From: Helianthus annuus
Taxonomy: Eukaryota; Streptophyta; Magnoliopsida; Asterales; Asteraceae
Direction: 5' to 3'
DNA length: 64,000 bases
Assembly (NCBI RefSeq): GCF_002127325.2
Contig: NC_035437.2
Coordinates: forward strand, 115,068,916 to 115,132,915
Positions within the stretch are counted from its first letter, which is position 1, and every line of letters begins with the position of its first letter. Position numbers and translations under genes: made by a program. This document shows positions 1 through 11,598 of this stretch, piece by piece. The notes beneath the pieces are model-generated. The model had not been told where the DNA came from, ran no database searches, and saw only the letters and a program-made list of their open reading frames with translations.

Positions 1-309
1 TAGGGTTTAAATTCAGGTGTTTGTGTGTGAAAAGATGAGGAGATGATTGAATGGGCTGCATATATTAACCTGCTATGTATTTTTAAAGGACAATACATGT
101 AATTTACATAAAAATGATAAAATGACAGTTTTGACCCTCACGTGAGGGGCACGTGACAGGTCTTAACCAAGAAAATGGATAGAGGTTAGTGTAAAGGACA
201 TGTGGTGTCCGAAAGTTTGAAATATAGGACACTTGATGTAAATTCTAAAGATAAAGGACACACGGTACAAGTTGATGTAAAGTTAAAGGACAAACCGTAT
301 AATTTACTC
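1..309 (-). mobile_element. MULE terminal region (element continues off the left edge)
   Basis: Read on the minus strand the segment begins GAGTAAATTATACGG and continues with repeated 'gtcctttA...tttacatcaa' phrases, then a CACGTGAGGG stretch and a pyrimidine-rich leader. This is the style of long terminal inverted repeats of plant Mutator-like elements, and it matches the plan of the element start at 62428 (GAGTTAA..., CACGTGAGG, pyrimidine-rich leader). Only one end is inside the window, so the partner repeat and target duplication cannot be checked. No coding region of this element is visible. Confidence 0.55.
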
Positions 310-313
310 TATA

Positions 314-1500
314 TCTATACTATATTATAATGCACGAGTAAGGGGCATGTTAAGATACCCAAAAAATAAGAAAATTTTCCCTTCTAATTTATAAATACAC
401 ACCTAAAATGAGGATAAATTGGTCTTTTAAACAACAATTATATTTTAGCCCCCATCTGATTACACTTAAATCCCTAAGTTTTAACATAATTACAGGTAAT
501 TAGTTACACTTTTCTCCATCTACAACAAACTTATAATTCTTTTTCGTATTCTTGTCATATCTTATAAACTATAATGTTCAAAAAAAAAATCCAAAAGTAC
601 CGTGATGACCTGCTCATTTTTGTTGACGTTTTGATAGTTTTCTTGGCTAGTATTGACGCGTGGATTAAAAAGGTACAAATGACCAACGTACTTAGTCATT
701 ATCTTAGAATGTTTAATAGCTACAGAATGTCAAGGGATTAAACCTCATCTTTAACAAAATTATAGATAATCAATTAGTAGTTACATTTTATCCCCTTATA
801 AAAAACTAATTCTCCCTCATCTCCGATTTTAAAATGGTCATAACTTTTTGGTATGTAATATTTTTTTGAATTACACCATATAAACGAGTATTTTATTCTC
901 TTTAATTTGAGTATAATATTTCTATAGTTTTTTCATTAAAAACTGATATGTTATGAATTAACAATGTCTAAAGGTGAGTAATAACTGAATCATTAACCGA
1001 AACCGAACCGAAATCAACCAGAAATTGAGTTAACTAAAAACTGATTGACCGAAACCCGAATTAACCAAAAACGGTTATTGATTTTTTGTACCCTTATTTA
1101 ACCAAAATTAACTTAACCGAACCATTCATATTTTTATATATTTATAGCCTTTATACCTTCAGTTCATATATGTCATATTTATACCCCCATTTTATGTATT
1201 TATATCTCCATTTCATGTACCTATATATCCATTTCATGTATTATACCTAAATTTCATGTATTTCTAATCAAAAGTTTTAGCCCAAGTTTGTTTTTTGGCT
1301 ATTAACCGAAACTAAGTAAAGTAAACCAAAAACCGTTAATCTAACTGAATAAACCAAATCGATTAACTGAAAACGGATTGGTTGATAAAATAGACTAATC
1401 GATGCCCTCGATTTCGGTTGAGGATAATAATCTAACCAACCGAACAATGCATACCGTAGCAATGTCTGTGTTTCCCGCCGCATCGCGCGTGCACCTATTA
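314..1500 (+). mobile_element. Helitron-like 5' end and AT-rich body (tentative)
   Basis: TCTATACTATATTATAATG at 314 closely resembles the plant Helitron 5' end seen on the minus strand at 17615 and 18019, and it is preceded by A as Helitron insertion requires. A GC-rich imperfect hairpin (CCGCCGCATCGCGCG) near 1476-1492, followed by an A/T-rich tail, could be a decayed 3' end, but no clean CTRR end is seen. The body has no coding potential. Confidence 0.3.
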
Positions 1501-1730
1501 GTTATTAGCCAAAACCGGTTATCGGTGAGCAATAACTAAATCGTTAACCTAAACCAAACCGAAAACAGACGAAACCGAACCAAAATCAACCAAAACTGAA
1601 TTAACTGAAAACTAAAACCGTATTAATCAAAACCGGTTATCAATTTTTTGTACTCTCGTTTAACCAAAATTAGCTTAACTGAACCGAATCATTCATATTT
1701 TCATATATATTTCTAACTTTTATACCTACA
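970..1730. repeat. Two diverged direct copies of an AACCGAA-rich sequence
   Basis: The stretch about 975-1165 and the stretch about 1524-1730 share the same order of phrases: gtgagtaataactgaatc / ggtgagcaataactaaatc, chains of ACCGAAACC, then attttttgtac(c/t)ct, taaccaaaatta, cattcatatttt and the ttatacct(t/a)cag end. They are diverged copies about 550 bp apart. I see no gene here. Confidence 0.5.
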
Positions 1731-2650
1731 GTGGGTTTGGTGAGCAATGGTTTGATTGTGTTATTTTGGTTAGATGTGTGGATTGGGAATAAACCACTTC
1801 GTTTGCTCTATCCGCTCTTATTCGCGCTTGAGAAATCAAAAGGGTGTGTAGTGGCGGATAAGCTCAAGTCTAGCTCAATGAGTCGGTCGTTTTCTTTGGA
1901 TTGGGCTTGGGCGAATCTTTCAGCAGCTGAAAATAATGAACTGTTGGGCCTGTTGGGTTTGCTAGGGGCGTGTTCTTTGGGCCAGGGTGCATATTCTTGG
2001 AGCTGGGTTTTAAAAAGTTGAAGTTTCTTCTCGGTTAAAGACGTTAAGCGGAAGATGGAAGACATTAACCTGCTGCAGACTCCTCTCAAGTTTATGTGAA
2101 ATAATTGGGTTCCTAATAAAGTTTGTTTTGTAGCTTGGCGGGCTCTCTTCTCGATCGTTTACCGACCATGGAAGCGCTAAGAGTCAGGAATATTCATGTT
2201 CAGGTGCCCTGGTGTAGGCTGTGTGGAGATGCCGTTGAGTCGGCAGAACATTTATTCACGGGATACCATTTCTCTCTTACGATATGGAATGTTATTATGC
2301 AATGGTTGAGTCGGCAGAACATTTATTCACGGGATACCATTTCTCTCTTACGATATGGAATGTTATTATGCAATGGTGGCGTGAACCGACTCTTTATGCT
2401 TTTCATATAGAAGACCTGACCTTAAACGACATAACCGGCGGGTCATAGGTTCGGAAGTATACTATGCAGGCTGTAGTCTATACGACCATCTGGAGCATAT
2501 GGAGATCGAGAAACGATGCAATCTTCAACAACAAGATGCCCTCGGCTTCGAAGGTGATCAAAGAAGTGAAAGCTCTAAGCTTCGAAGGTGATCGAAGAAG
2601 TAAAAGCTCCAAACCTAACACAAATCATTTTAATAAAAAACAAAACCAAA
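1731..2650 (+). pseudogene. LINE (L1-type) ORF2 C-terminal remnant
   Basis: Three frames together give the C-terminal part of a plant non-LTR retrotransposon ORF2. They contain FWLDVWIGNKPL and KGCVVADKL (1731-2021), then ALFDRLPTMEALRVRNI and a C-x2-C-x7-H zinc-binding stretch (CRLCGDAVESAEHLF, 2123-2280), then WSIWRSRNDAIF (2464-2560). The same order ([52 protein letters not shown]) occurs in the intact LINE frame at 19511-22333. RT and endonuclease are absent, so this is a 5'-truncated, frameshifted copy. A 71-bp internal tandem duplication adds a further frameshift. Confidence 0.75.
2234..2375 (+). repeat. 71-bp exact tandem duplication
   Basis: 2234-2304 is repeated at 2305-2375 (both begin GTTGAGTCGGCAG and end TTATGCAATG) with no difference seen by eye. 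It lies inside the zinc-finger region of the LINE remnant. Since 71 is not a multiple of three, it breaks the frame. Confidence 0.9.
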
Positions 2651-2729
2651 CTAATTCATATAGAGGTTGCACTCTTAAGGCTGTCCACAACGGCACAACA
2701 TGCATTCATACAGCTAGCACGTGAGCCAG

Positions 2730-4365
2730 CTTAAGGATAGGCAGCCAACTACATAGCCAACGGAATTGAAACACACATACTAGAAGTTGCAATCCAACAC
2801 ATTTTAAAGTTGGTTGATTTATTCTATTCTATCTCAACACAGTGAAAGTGAAACAATCAACACTAGAATATACAAAAACAACCTCGAAATGCAAGCATGT
2901 TGAGAAAAATATAACCCACTTTATGTTTGTCGAAAATCTCAAGCATATCATATTATCATGAAGCACACTCATTGTCTTAAGTTCAAGAAAATATCTCAAA
3001 ATAGATAAACAAAAAAACTTTCTACCAGTTGGTCCTAGAACTTTTCAATGGTGAATAAACTCACGTTTGTTGTTTGATTGTTTCTGCTGACATTTTGATC
3101 CATCAGGTAAATTACCTGTATCAAAAGGAATTAATTAATATTATAAGAGCAAAAAACATAAACAGAAACAAAACATTAACGTACAATTGCATGCTGATTA
3201 ACGTGCAAGAACATTTGAGTTTACCAACACGTGTAGAAACAAGCCTCGATGCATATATATGGGAAGTATTTGAGATCAAGATTCAAGATAAACCCTTTTG
3301 TGTTTATAGAGTTTTCAGCTTTACTAAGTTTTATTGGAGCCATTTGCCATAGTTAACCAAAGAGTGGATCCAAAACAGCAATTGACCTAGTGTCGCAAAC
3401 TCATAGCTCTTATACATCTAGACATAAAAACATTAATACATGGAGTATAATGAATCTACAATTGTGCACGATTAAATCAGATCAAATTTCAATGATGCGC
3501 CAGCACCACATATTCAGCCTCCGTTTAAAACGTTAGTATATTAACCGCATCCAAAACACAAGTTAAAAGTGCACAATATTCAGAAGCGAGCCATGGTTGA
3601 CAAAGCAATGTTTTGATAAACCAGCTACGCGTTGTTAAATTGGAATCTAAACTGTAATCTATAAACCAAACACACTCACAACATAAATTCAGTGATCTAA
3701 TCAAGTTCTGCATCTGATTAGTTAAAAAACTAATAGTACTCCAATCAAAAAAGGACAACTTCACAAATCTAAAAAAAAGAATTAAAAGTATGTCTAATGC
3801 ATTAAACTAGTCTGGACACACGAAAACCATGATTTAGCTTCAAAAAAATGAGTACAACGCTACCTGAATTTGTAACAAAAGAGATAAACCGCCATGAAAA
3901 CTGAATTAGATCACTGTAAGATACTTCAATCAATGTCTCTAGAATCAGTAAAATTCTACCTATAAATGCATACATAATTTTCCAAAATTTCTTCTTAGTT
4001 CTTATGTTTCCAAAATGTGCGAACTTCTATTACAAGCATGGTTTTAAAAGAGCATGGTGCTCCAATACGTTTTGTTATCAAAAGCAAATGCGCAATGCTA
4101 AAGTGATCACACATGCGAGGCATTGGTTTTTTTAAATACTAAAGGTTATTTATAGATAACAATTTAATTTGTTAACGTATCTGGTCAGGTTTGGTCAATC
4201 GATGATCTGATTCGCTCAAATACTCAAACTAATTATTCAATCGATGGCCAAATTTGTCGAACACTTCAACCTACAGTCAGAGTCGTTCAATCAAATTTGA
4301 AAAACTCAGAAAATCAAACCTATTGCCATCAAACAGTCTAATTAGTTCAAATACAGGTTAACCGC
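2730..4365. other. AT-rich spacer, no gene recognised
   Basis: Short open frames of 79-92 codons occur on both strands, but none shows a recognisable domain or plant-like exon structure. At 3487-3520 the minus strand reads EAEYVVLAHH, which recalls the TEAEY motif of copia RNase H. The flanking frame does not continue that homology, so it may be only a very short relic. Confidence 0.5.
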
Positions 4366-4368
4366 ATA

Positions 4369-4862
4369 CGACACCGCATGAGACCACATCACACACACAA
4401 ATCAACTGCAGCGATGAGATCTCATCCCACACATTATAAAACCAAAATTACAAGTAAATGTCAATGTTATGATTCACTAAATACTGTAGTTCAACTGTTA
4501 AACAGTCAATTAAATAAGTACACTAACAAACACAAATCATCATATGAACAATTGAACATACATACATACATACATCTTCTCAACAATACAACAGATCAAT
4601 TTTTCAATCAATCATAACAAAACTCTCAAAATCAAAAACCTAATCGAACAATTCAACAATCAAATCCACAAAACATAATCAATCACTAACCTGAGACCAC
4701 ATCAGCGGCATCAAATGAATGTCAATCTTATGATTCACTAATTAATGCACATACATACATCTTATCGATTGTAATAAGCAACAAAATTCCAACACGCCAG
4801 ATCAATTAACCAACCAATCACAACAAAAACACAATCAATCATTCAATCACTAACCTGAAACC
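4369..4862. repeat. Two diverged direct copies downstream of the TOM9-like gene
   Basis: The order 'gagaccacatca ... atgtcaat(g/c)ttatgattcactaa ... catacatacatctt ... aatcactaacctga' occurs at about 4381-4695 and again at about 4692-4860. On the minus strand each copy carries a CAG|GTTAGTGATTG splice-donor-like site, the first at about 4854 just after the TOM9-like stop codon. A 3'-UTR intron is therefore possible, but no matching acceptor was settled on. Confidence 0.45.
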
Positions 4863-4877
4863 CTAGCTTTCGACAAA

Positions 4878-5165
4878 TCACTTCTGCGGAGCAGCAACAG
4901 CAGGAGTACCGAGCAAACTCGCCTGTTGAAGCTCGAGCTCGTTATACTGAGCCTCACGGTCCATCTCAATGATCAACGGCACCACAAGGATCAAAAACGT
5001 CGTTCCGGCGATCCACGCCGCCTTGCCGGTGCTCTTCAACAGCTTTTTGGCCACAAATCCGGCGTCAGATGCGACTCTTTTGCCTCTGTAAACGATCGGT
5101 GATTCGGATATTGTTGATGAAACCCTAGCGAGAACTCCATCTCCGGTTGATTTCCTCGCCGCCAT
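4878..5165 (-). CDS. TOM9-2: TOM9-2/TOM22-like mitochondrial import receptor subunit
   Basis: A complete intronless frame of 95 aa that I recognise as the plant counterpart of Tom22. In plants this subunit is shortened to about 9 kDa and lacks most of the acidic cytosolic receptor domain. It sits in the outer mitochondrial membrane as part of the TOM complex that admits precursor proteins. The family's conserved block is present: a basic stretch (VAKKLLKSTGKAAW, about residues 38-51), one membrane helix (IAGTTFLILVVPLIIEM, about 52-68), then an intermembrane-space tail DREAQYNELELQQASLLGTP. The N-terminus is basic and Ser-rich without a cleavable signal, as expected for a tail-type anchor. 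The ATG lies just downstream of a telo-box-rich leader. No transposon interrupts the coding part. Family assignment is firm; the choice between TOM9-1 and TOM9-2 paralogues is less so. Confidence 0.93.
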   Translation of the reverse strand: MAARKSTGDGVLARVSSTISESPIVYRGKRVASDAGFVAKKLLKSTGKAAWIAGTTFLILVVPLIIEMDREAQYNELELQQASLLGTPAVAAPQK

Positions 5166-5177
5166 GATCGATCGGTT

Positions 5178-5200
5178 CTAGGGTTAGGGTTAGGGTTTTG
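5178..5200 (-). promoter_or_regulatory. Telo-box tandem in the 5' leader of the TOM9-like gene
   Basis: On the minus strand the sequence reads AAACCCTAACCCTAACCC, 13-35 bases upstream of the start codon. Plant telo-boxes (AAACCCTA) are known near the start of many translation-related and growth-related genes and bind telomere-repeat-binding-like factors. The link to regulation here is inference from position. Confidence 0.6.
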
Positions 5201-5393
5201 ATTCGATTTGTGTTTGATTTTGAGGGTTTTGGGCATTTTGATTAAGTGTAGTTATGTATGTGTACAGTCCTTGGAATATTGTTCGAGTGTCAATTGTTTC
5301 TCTTGTGTTTTAAAAGTTGGATGTTTAGTCCTTAGAGTTTAGGATAAGATAAATATGTCCGTAGTTATATATGTAATATGTGTTATTATCGTT

Positions 5394-5550
5394 TATAAGA
5401 GTTGTTTGTGAAAGCGTAGCATATCTTAGGTTGGATTTACCTGATGATGTCTATTTTGTTTACATCTTCTCGTCTATAAGAGTTGTTTCTAAAAGCGTAT
5501 CTTAGGTTGGATTTACCTGATGATGTTTATTTTGTTTACATCTTCTCGTC
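5394..5550. repeat. Tandem duplication (81 + 76 bp) upstream of TOM9-like gene
   Basis: 5394-5474 and 5475-5550 both run TATAAGAGTTGTTT ... GGTTGGATTTACCTGATGATGT ... ACATCTTCTCGTC. They differ by a 5-bp deletion and a few substitutions. The pair lies about 230 bp upstream of the TOM9-like start codon. The rest of 5560-5990 is AT-rich and featureless. Confidence 0.85.
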
Positions 5551-6646
5551 TGGTTTGTGATGAACCTTGTGTGTGGAATTGTGGATGGATACTCGTGTGA
5601 AATAAGACACGAGAGAAAAATTTTGAGAAGTGAAATGTAAAGATATAGTATGGTATGTCGTAATCAAGATCATGAATTTAATCTGGCGTGCTTGCTTAGT
5701 TTGTGATCAAGAGTAGATGGAGACTGAATAGTTGGCTTCAGTATTTATGAATCAATGACAACAAACACGTGTGGTAAACATGAGCTTCGGTTTTGATTTA
5801 GGTTGCATCAACTAAGACTAATATCATGCTAAATTTCTATCGTTATTTGGTTTTGATGAAAATAACTAAAAGTCATGGGTTTTCATCAACAATATTGTAT
5901 CTTTTAAGTAGATAATAATTAAAATATATTAAACAATATTTTGAACATTATAATTTTTGTCAAACTTATAAAAAAAAATAAGGTTGCTAATTATAGTTAG
6001 AGTAAACTGCAATTTTACCCCCTGACGTTAGGGGTCATTGGCATGTCTACCCCCCTAAGGAAATAATTGCAATTTTACCCCCCACTGTTTGCTGTTATGT
6101 TGCAACCTTACCCCCTATTAACATATTCTGTCAAGTCAACGTTTGTTTTGACTGTTATAATGTGTGAAAAGTCGTTTTTGCCCCTGTCTTATTAAAATTA
6201 TATAAAAAATCAAGAATCAAGTTCATCATCATCATCAGTTCATTCATCATCATCATCAGCAGTTCATTCTGGGTGTTGGAAGCTAGATCCACAAATCACC
6301 TACAAACAATTACTCTCATAATTCATTCAACATCAAATTTACACAAATCATCAAACCCTAAGCACCATAACAACAACAAATCCAGATCCACAACACAAAT
6401 CACAAAATCAACGAAACAAGTTCATCATCATCAGCAGCAGTTCATTCTTCATCATCAGCAGTTCATCATTTCCTTCTTCCTGATCCAACAACAAAACAGA
6501 GGATTCCAGCAGTATTTGAAGAAGATGATGATAAATAATTATCATCCAACAGCAGTTCATCTCTTTCTTGAACCCGAATCATTCGGATTCTTCAACCTTG
6601 TTTCCATCTGCTCCGAAACAGAGGATTCTTCATTCGAATCGGTTTT

Positions 6647-6802
6647 ATGATCACACCCCGGACCACCCGACCCATATGGGTGTTGATTACATTCTTGTTA
6701 TCAACAATCCCCGTTGCAGATCCATCAATTTTCAATAAAGGACTACTCGAAACACGGGGCATTTTCGCCTTACCGGCTAAAGGCGAAACACTAGATCTAT
6801 AC
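6647..6802 (+). CDS. Unrecognised short frame inside the MULE, interrupted by LTR A
   Basis: The frame starts ATG at 6647 with a hydrophobic N-terminal stretch (WVLITFLLSTIPVA, about residues 11-24, signal-peptide-like). It then reads FNKGLLETRGIFALPAKGE before reaching the LTR A insertion point. If the LTR and one TSD copy are removed, the frame continues at 14115 for 13 more codons to a TGA ending at 14156. That gives about 65 codons in all. I do not recognise the product. It may be a captured host gene fragment or chance. Confidence 0.25.
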
Positions 6803-8072
6803 TGTGACAACTCGTGTTTCAAACCTCTCATTGTACTTTGATTATGTGATTATGTGAACTTGTTGATTAACTGAATGATATGTGATGTTATGTATTAATG
6901 TGTGACAAATGTATGTATTTAAACAAACCGATCGCACAACACTTGGCCAATCGCACAAGCCTTTGGGCTTCGGCTCCTTACCACTCTCGGCTCACACTCT
7001 TGTAATCGGACCAATAGGGCAGCCCAAGGAAGGGTTCGGCCCACTCCTCTTATACGCAAACAAACACCCATCATTGGGGTTGTTTTCTCATAACTTGCTA
7101 AACAAGAACACACATAAAACCCTACTCTCTTCCTCTCTCTTGAAGCCGGCGACCACACCACCCCTCTCCATCGGAGCTTTGTTCGGATCATTCTCATCAC
7201 ACTCTCTTAATCGGTTAGTGCTTCATGATATGTGTTTGTAAATGATGTATGATTACATGTTCGATTACATGATTAGGGTTGCATAAATGATGAACAGTGA
7301 TGTTTTATATGTATGTAAATCGGATGTCATGCAAGTAATCGGCTGATTATATGTTTTGTTCAAATAATGTTAAAGATGATTGTTAACCGAAGACGTGATA
7401 ATCGACTGTGATGTCCTACTGTTTGTATGATTGGTATATTGTTATGATTGGTGTGTATGTTAGTAATCACAACCTTGAATCGGTTAGAGTTCATATGAAT
7501 TTCATGATAAAACCCTTGTTTTGATCGATAGTTGCATAATCTAAAACTGTTGATTGATTGATTGTGTGCAAATATGGAAAACTGCTAGAATTGATTTGCA
7601 TTTATTAATGTTATGTAACTGATTGCCATATTAATCGGAATTCAACACCAAATCTCGCACAAGAGCTCAATCGCACAAGATCCGGTCGCACAAGACCTGA
7701 TCTAATCGCACAAGAGCTCAATCGCACAAGTGTTTGGTCGCACAACACAATCGCACAAGTCAAAAAGTGCAACTAATTAAACGCAGTGTACAACATAGTT
7801 TCTGCATGATCGCACAAGGTCTTGTGGGTCGCACAAGATGGTACCGATCGCACAAGGCTTTGGGCCACACACAATGGTTGAACTTCACTTATACAGTTGG
7901 GCCTCGAAGCCCAAGTCCAGTCGCACAAGATCAACTGGATCGCACAAGATAGTTTCTCATTTATTATTTTGGGCCGTGTAAATGTATAGGAATGTGTTGG
8001 GGCTTTCTAGTTAATGGGTCGGGTACTATTGGGTTTCAAAGGGGTGACTCGCACAAGGTTGTTGGACTTGTG

Positions 8073-11000
8073 TGTAACACCCCGAAAACGGGTTTGGTAA
8101 TCGAACCCCGTTAATACTAAAAGACGGGTAAAGTACCGTTAATGGTAAAATTTACCCGGTGAATATTAGGATTTTAATTAAATAAACCTAATATTAAATC
8201 AAAAGTGAATAAATGCTTGAGACAATAAAGTTATGAAAGGCTGAGTTAACGGGACTTAAAATATAACGGGTTATAACTTCCCGAACCTATTAAGTTAACT
8301 AGGGATAATTAACCTAGTTACTAGTATGAGGCTAAGTGATAAATGGTGAGTTGTAGCTTCAAATGATCAAGATAAAACATGGGGGACTAAGGTTGCCTAG
8401 TGAAGAAACTTGTTTTAATTAAATCAAAAAAATAAAACACAACACACACTAAGAGTGTGTGTGTGCATACGACCAGGAGGGGCTCCAAGGAGCCAAACCC
8501 TAGCTTGATCAATATCTTCAAATTGGAGGATCAATTCAAGACCAAATCAATGCATGAACGCGTATAAACGATCACCAAGTCAAGAGGATCGAAAGGTATG
8601 TCAAATTTTGTAATTTGGTGATACCTTGAGATTTTGATGAACAATCAAAGTCGAAAATCTAAAATGAATGTTGATGTATATAAGTGTTATTATGATGAAA
8701 TCTTCGTTTAGAAACAAGCCCTAGTTGAAAACTTTATGAATTGAGGCCCAAACTAGGGATTTGATAATTACCCTATCATGTGTTAAATAGGTTTTGAAGA
8801 AATACGATGAACACCCGAATTAAGGTGCTAAATGGATGAACCTTGATGTTGTGATGCTAGTTCTAGGTGTAGTTCATGTACACTAGACATAGAGGCATGA
8901 ATTTGATACTAAAACTCGGTTAAAATGATGAACAAGATTAGAGAAAGTATGCTTGTAAATCTCGCCTACAAGGTGTTTGTTAAAATGCCCGAATGAATGT
9001 TGAAAAGAAGATTTTATGAAAGAAATGCGTAATTGGCTAGTTTGACTAATTACGTGAAAAATGGGTTAAAACGGATTCTAATCATAACGATGATTTAACT
9101 TAATTATGCCTATTGGATAATTAAGGGTAGTTGACTCCTAAAAGTCAAATTAACCAATGATGAAATCGAATAGTAGTTTTGGCATGAAATCCGTAAAATG
9201 AAATAGTCATAAGTAATGATGACTAATCTAATCATCTTACGGATTATAATAATAGTTTGACACTCTACAAGCTAGGTGGAGGCTTGGGAAAGAAGCGGTC
9301 AAACGAATCAAGCACGAGAAGAAAAAGCGTATTCGGATGCGAGGTAAGTATGGCTTACACTAGTCTTGCATTTTAGAATATCCTCTTATCGTATTAGTTA
9401 CGAATAAGATAAATACATAATTGCGGTATGATGTTCCGGCGTGTAGACGCACGGAACAAGTTAGACGAGCATGACAAGAAACCATGTTGATGGTTTAAAA
9501 AGAGTTAAAATCACTAATTCGATTATTTTATGACAAATGGAAAATGAACTTTTGGAATGGCTACCTTATAGGGTAAACCAAAACAAACAATAAGGGTAAA
9601 ACGGTAAATTGGTCATGCGTTGACCATAACTATTGGTTTTGAAAGACACGGTAGGACGTAAGCCATGATAGACTAAAAATCGTTAAGAAACGATTAATAA
9701 GTGAAATGACCGCACGGTGTAAACCAGAGCGAGTCATGTAGATGAGATGGTAATAAATATCATCTCGCCAACAAAATCGGTCACTTAGACCAAATGGGTC
9801 AAAAGGTGAAGGTATCACCTTTTGACAATAACGACTAATGATTATTGTCGAGTTATATTATTTCAAGAGTAAATGTCAAATGGATATTCGCAACGCTAAG
9901 AAATTTGCAATTATAAAAGCAAGGTATTAAAAAAACGGGTCAATATATTGGTCAGCACCAGGTATGTGAAATAGTGTAACACTCATTTAGGACATGTGGT
10001 TCAAGGAGTGTTAAAAATAGTCAACATAGACATTTGGTTACTTGATAAGTAAACCGAATGTTTTGTTATAATGAACATTGCGTTTGGAAAGCTTAATGAC
10101 TTTTCAAACAATATCATAAGTTAAAAGAGGGTTTATGGGTCAAATATACTTTCAAAAGTCCTTCATCGTAAATGATTGGCTAAATGGACTAAAACGCCCT
10201 TATAAGCTAATTTTGACAAACGACCTTTAAAGGTAGTTTGAAACGAGTTTTATGATCAAATAAATAATTGGAATAAGTGTAAGAAGCGAAAGATGTAAAT
10301 CTTCGGTCAAATGACTCTATATGAATCTTTGTCGTAAATTAGCAATCCGACGAGAAAAACTCGGATTATATAGATCACCTCATTAAGTCCACCACAAATA
10401 TAGTTGTGGTGGAAGATTACTTGATAGGAAATGTTGTATAATAACGCTAGAAACGAATGAAAGCGTTTCATGCTCAAAATATGTCTAAATACCCTTAACG
10501 GGTCAAAATACGCAAATGAGCATAAACGGGTTTATGATACGTAAGAGACCCGTGACTTAAACCTAATATGATAGGAATTATTGAAATTATGAATATCATG
10601 AGAATAAGGATCAAATAAACATGTTTGTTTGATAAAATCGCGAACGGGTCAAAATTTGGTAAAAATGGTAATAAGCCGAAGACTTAAAAGTCTTAAATTT
10701 CGTTAATCCGGATGTTGGATTTTGACTCCATATAATGAAGAGTCAAATTACAATCATGTAGGAAGAAACGGTGGGTCAAACGGATAAGCGGATTGAAAGA
10801 TACGAAAGTTTTCGTGTCAATAAACGGCAAAATGGAAAGCTGGAATGCAGAGGCCACCGTAACTTACGGTGCCACCGTAAGTTACGGTGGAGCTGAAAAG
10901 TTTTACGGCAGCCCCCTACGGTTTACGGTAGGGGCATGTCAAACCAGGGGCCACCGTAACTTACGGTGCCACCGTAAGTTACGGTGGAGGCCAGTGGGAA

Positions 11001-11370
11001 ATCTTTGTTTTTAGATCAAGAGTTTAACGTTGGGATTCTTTTTCCTTCCACTATCATTACCGGATTTGTTTAGACACATTTTAAATTCCCGTATGACTAA
11101 AGCATTTCATGTTTATGAAATGTAGGTACATTTAGAATGCCGGAAGACGACCAAGCCTATCGAAGAACCGAACACGATATAGATTCATGCTTCCGCACTT
11201 AGTCACGTTGTAAATTTTTAAACGACAAATTTGCTCACGTTATGTTGAACAACTTAATATTTGTAAAAATTTTTATAAACCCGTGTTCCCGATGTATATG
11301 TAATCTTAATTACATGATTGTTTTTCGTAAAATATACGTTAAACCCTGAATAATAAGAACAGGTGTTACA
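8073..11370 (+). mobile_element. Solo LTR B, 3298 bp, nested in LTR A
   Basis: It begins TGTAACACCCCGAAAACGGG, ends AACAGGTGTTACA, and is flanked by perfect 5-bp duplications TTGTG (8068-8072 and 11371-11375). No internal region or coding sequence is seen. Its style (CACCCCG start, long AT-rich body) suggests a Ty3/gypsy LTR, but no pol is available to prove it. It holds two copies of a strong inverted repeat near 10853 and 10949. Confidence 0.9.
10853..10990. repeat. Paired palindromes inside LTR B
   Basis: CCACCGTAACTTACGGTG followed directly by CCACCGTAAGTTACGGTGG forms a near-perfect hairpin at about 10853-10889, and the same unit recurs at about 10950-10986. Between them a weaker pair (CCCCTACGG / CCGTAGGGG type) is centred near 10920. 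Confidence 0.85.
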
Positions 11371-11598
11371 TTGTGCGAGCCCAATCTTCTGATCACACAA
11401 GTTGGGTACGTTATGACTGTTAATATGATCCATGTGTTTGCCATGCTCGCTATGTGATGTGACTTGTTAGCTTATGTGTAAACTTGTGTGCAATACTTGA
11501 ACCAAAACCTGACTCGTATGGTAACCATGTTAGGACGTGGTTGACCCCTCTTAGCTCAAGTAACCTTTTCGTGTTCTGCCGAGCAAACCAAGGTGAGT

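Noticed and set aside
3487..3764. Minus-strand frame with EAEYVVLAHH, possible copia RNase H
   Set aside because: Only about ten residues match; neighbouring frames show no RNase H or RT motifs.
6273..6650. Plus-strand frame rich in His, Gln and Asn
   Set aside because: Generated by CATCAT/CAACAA triplet runs in the MULE interior; no conserved motif.
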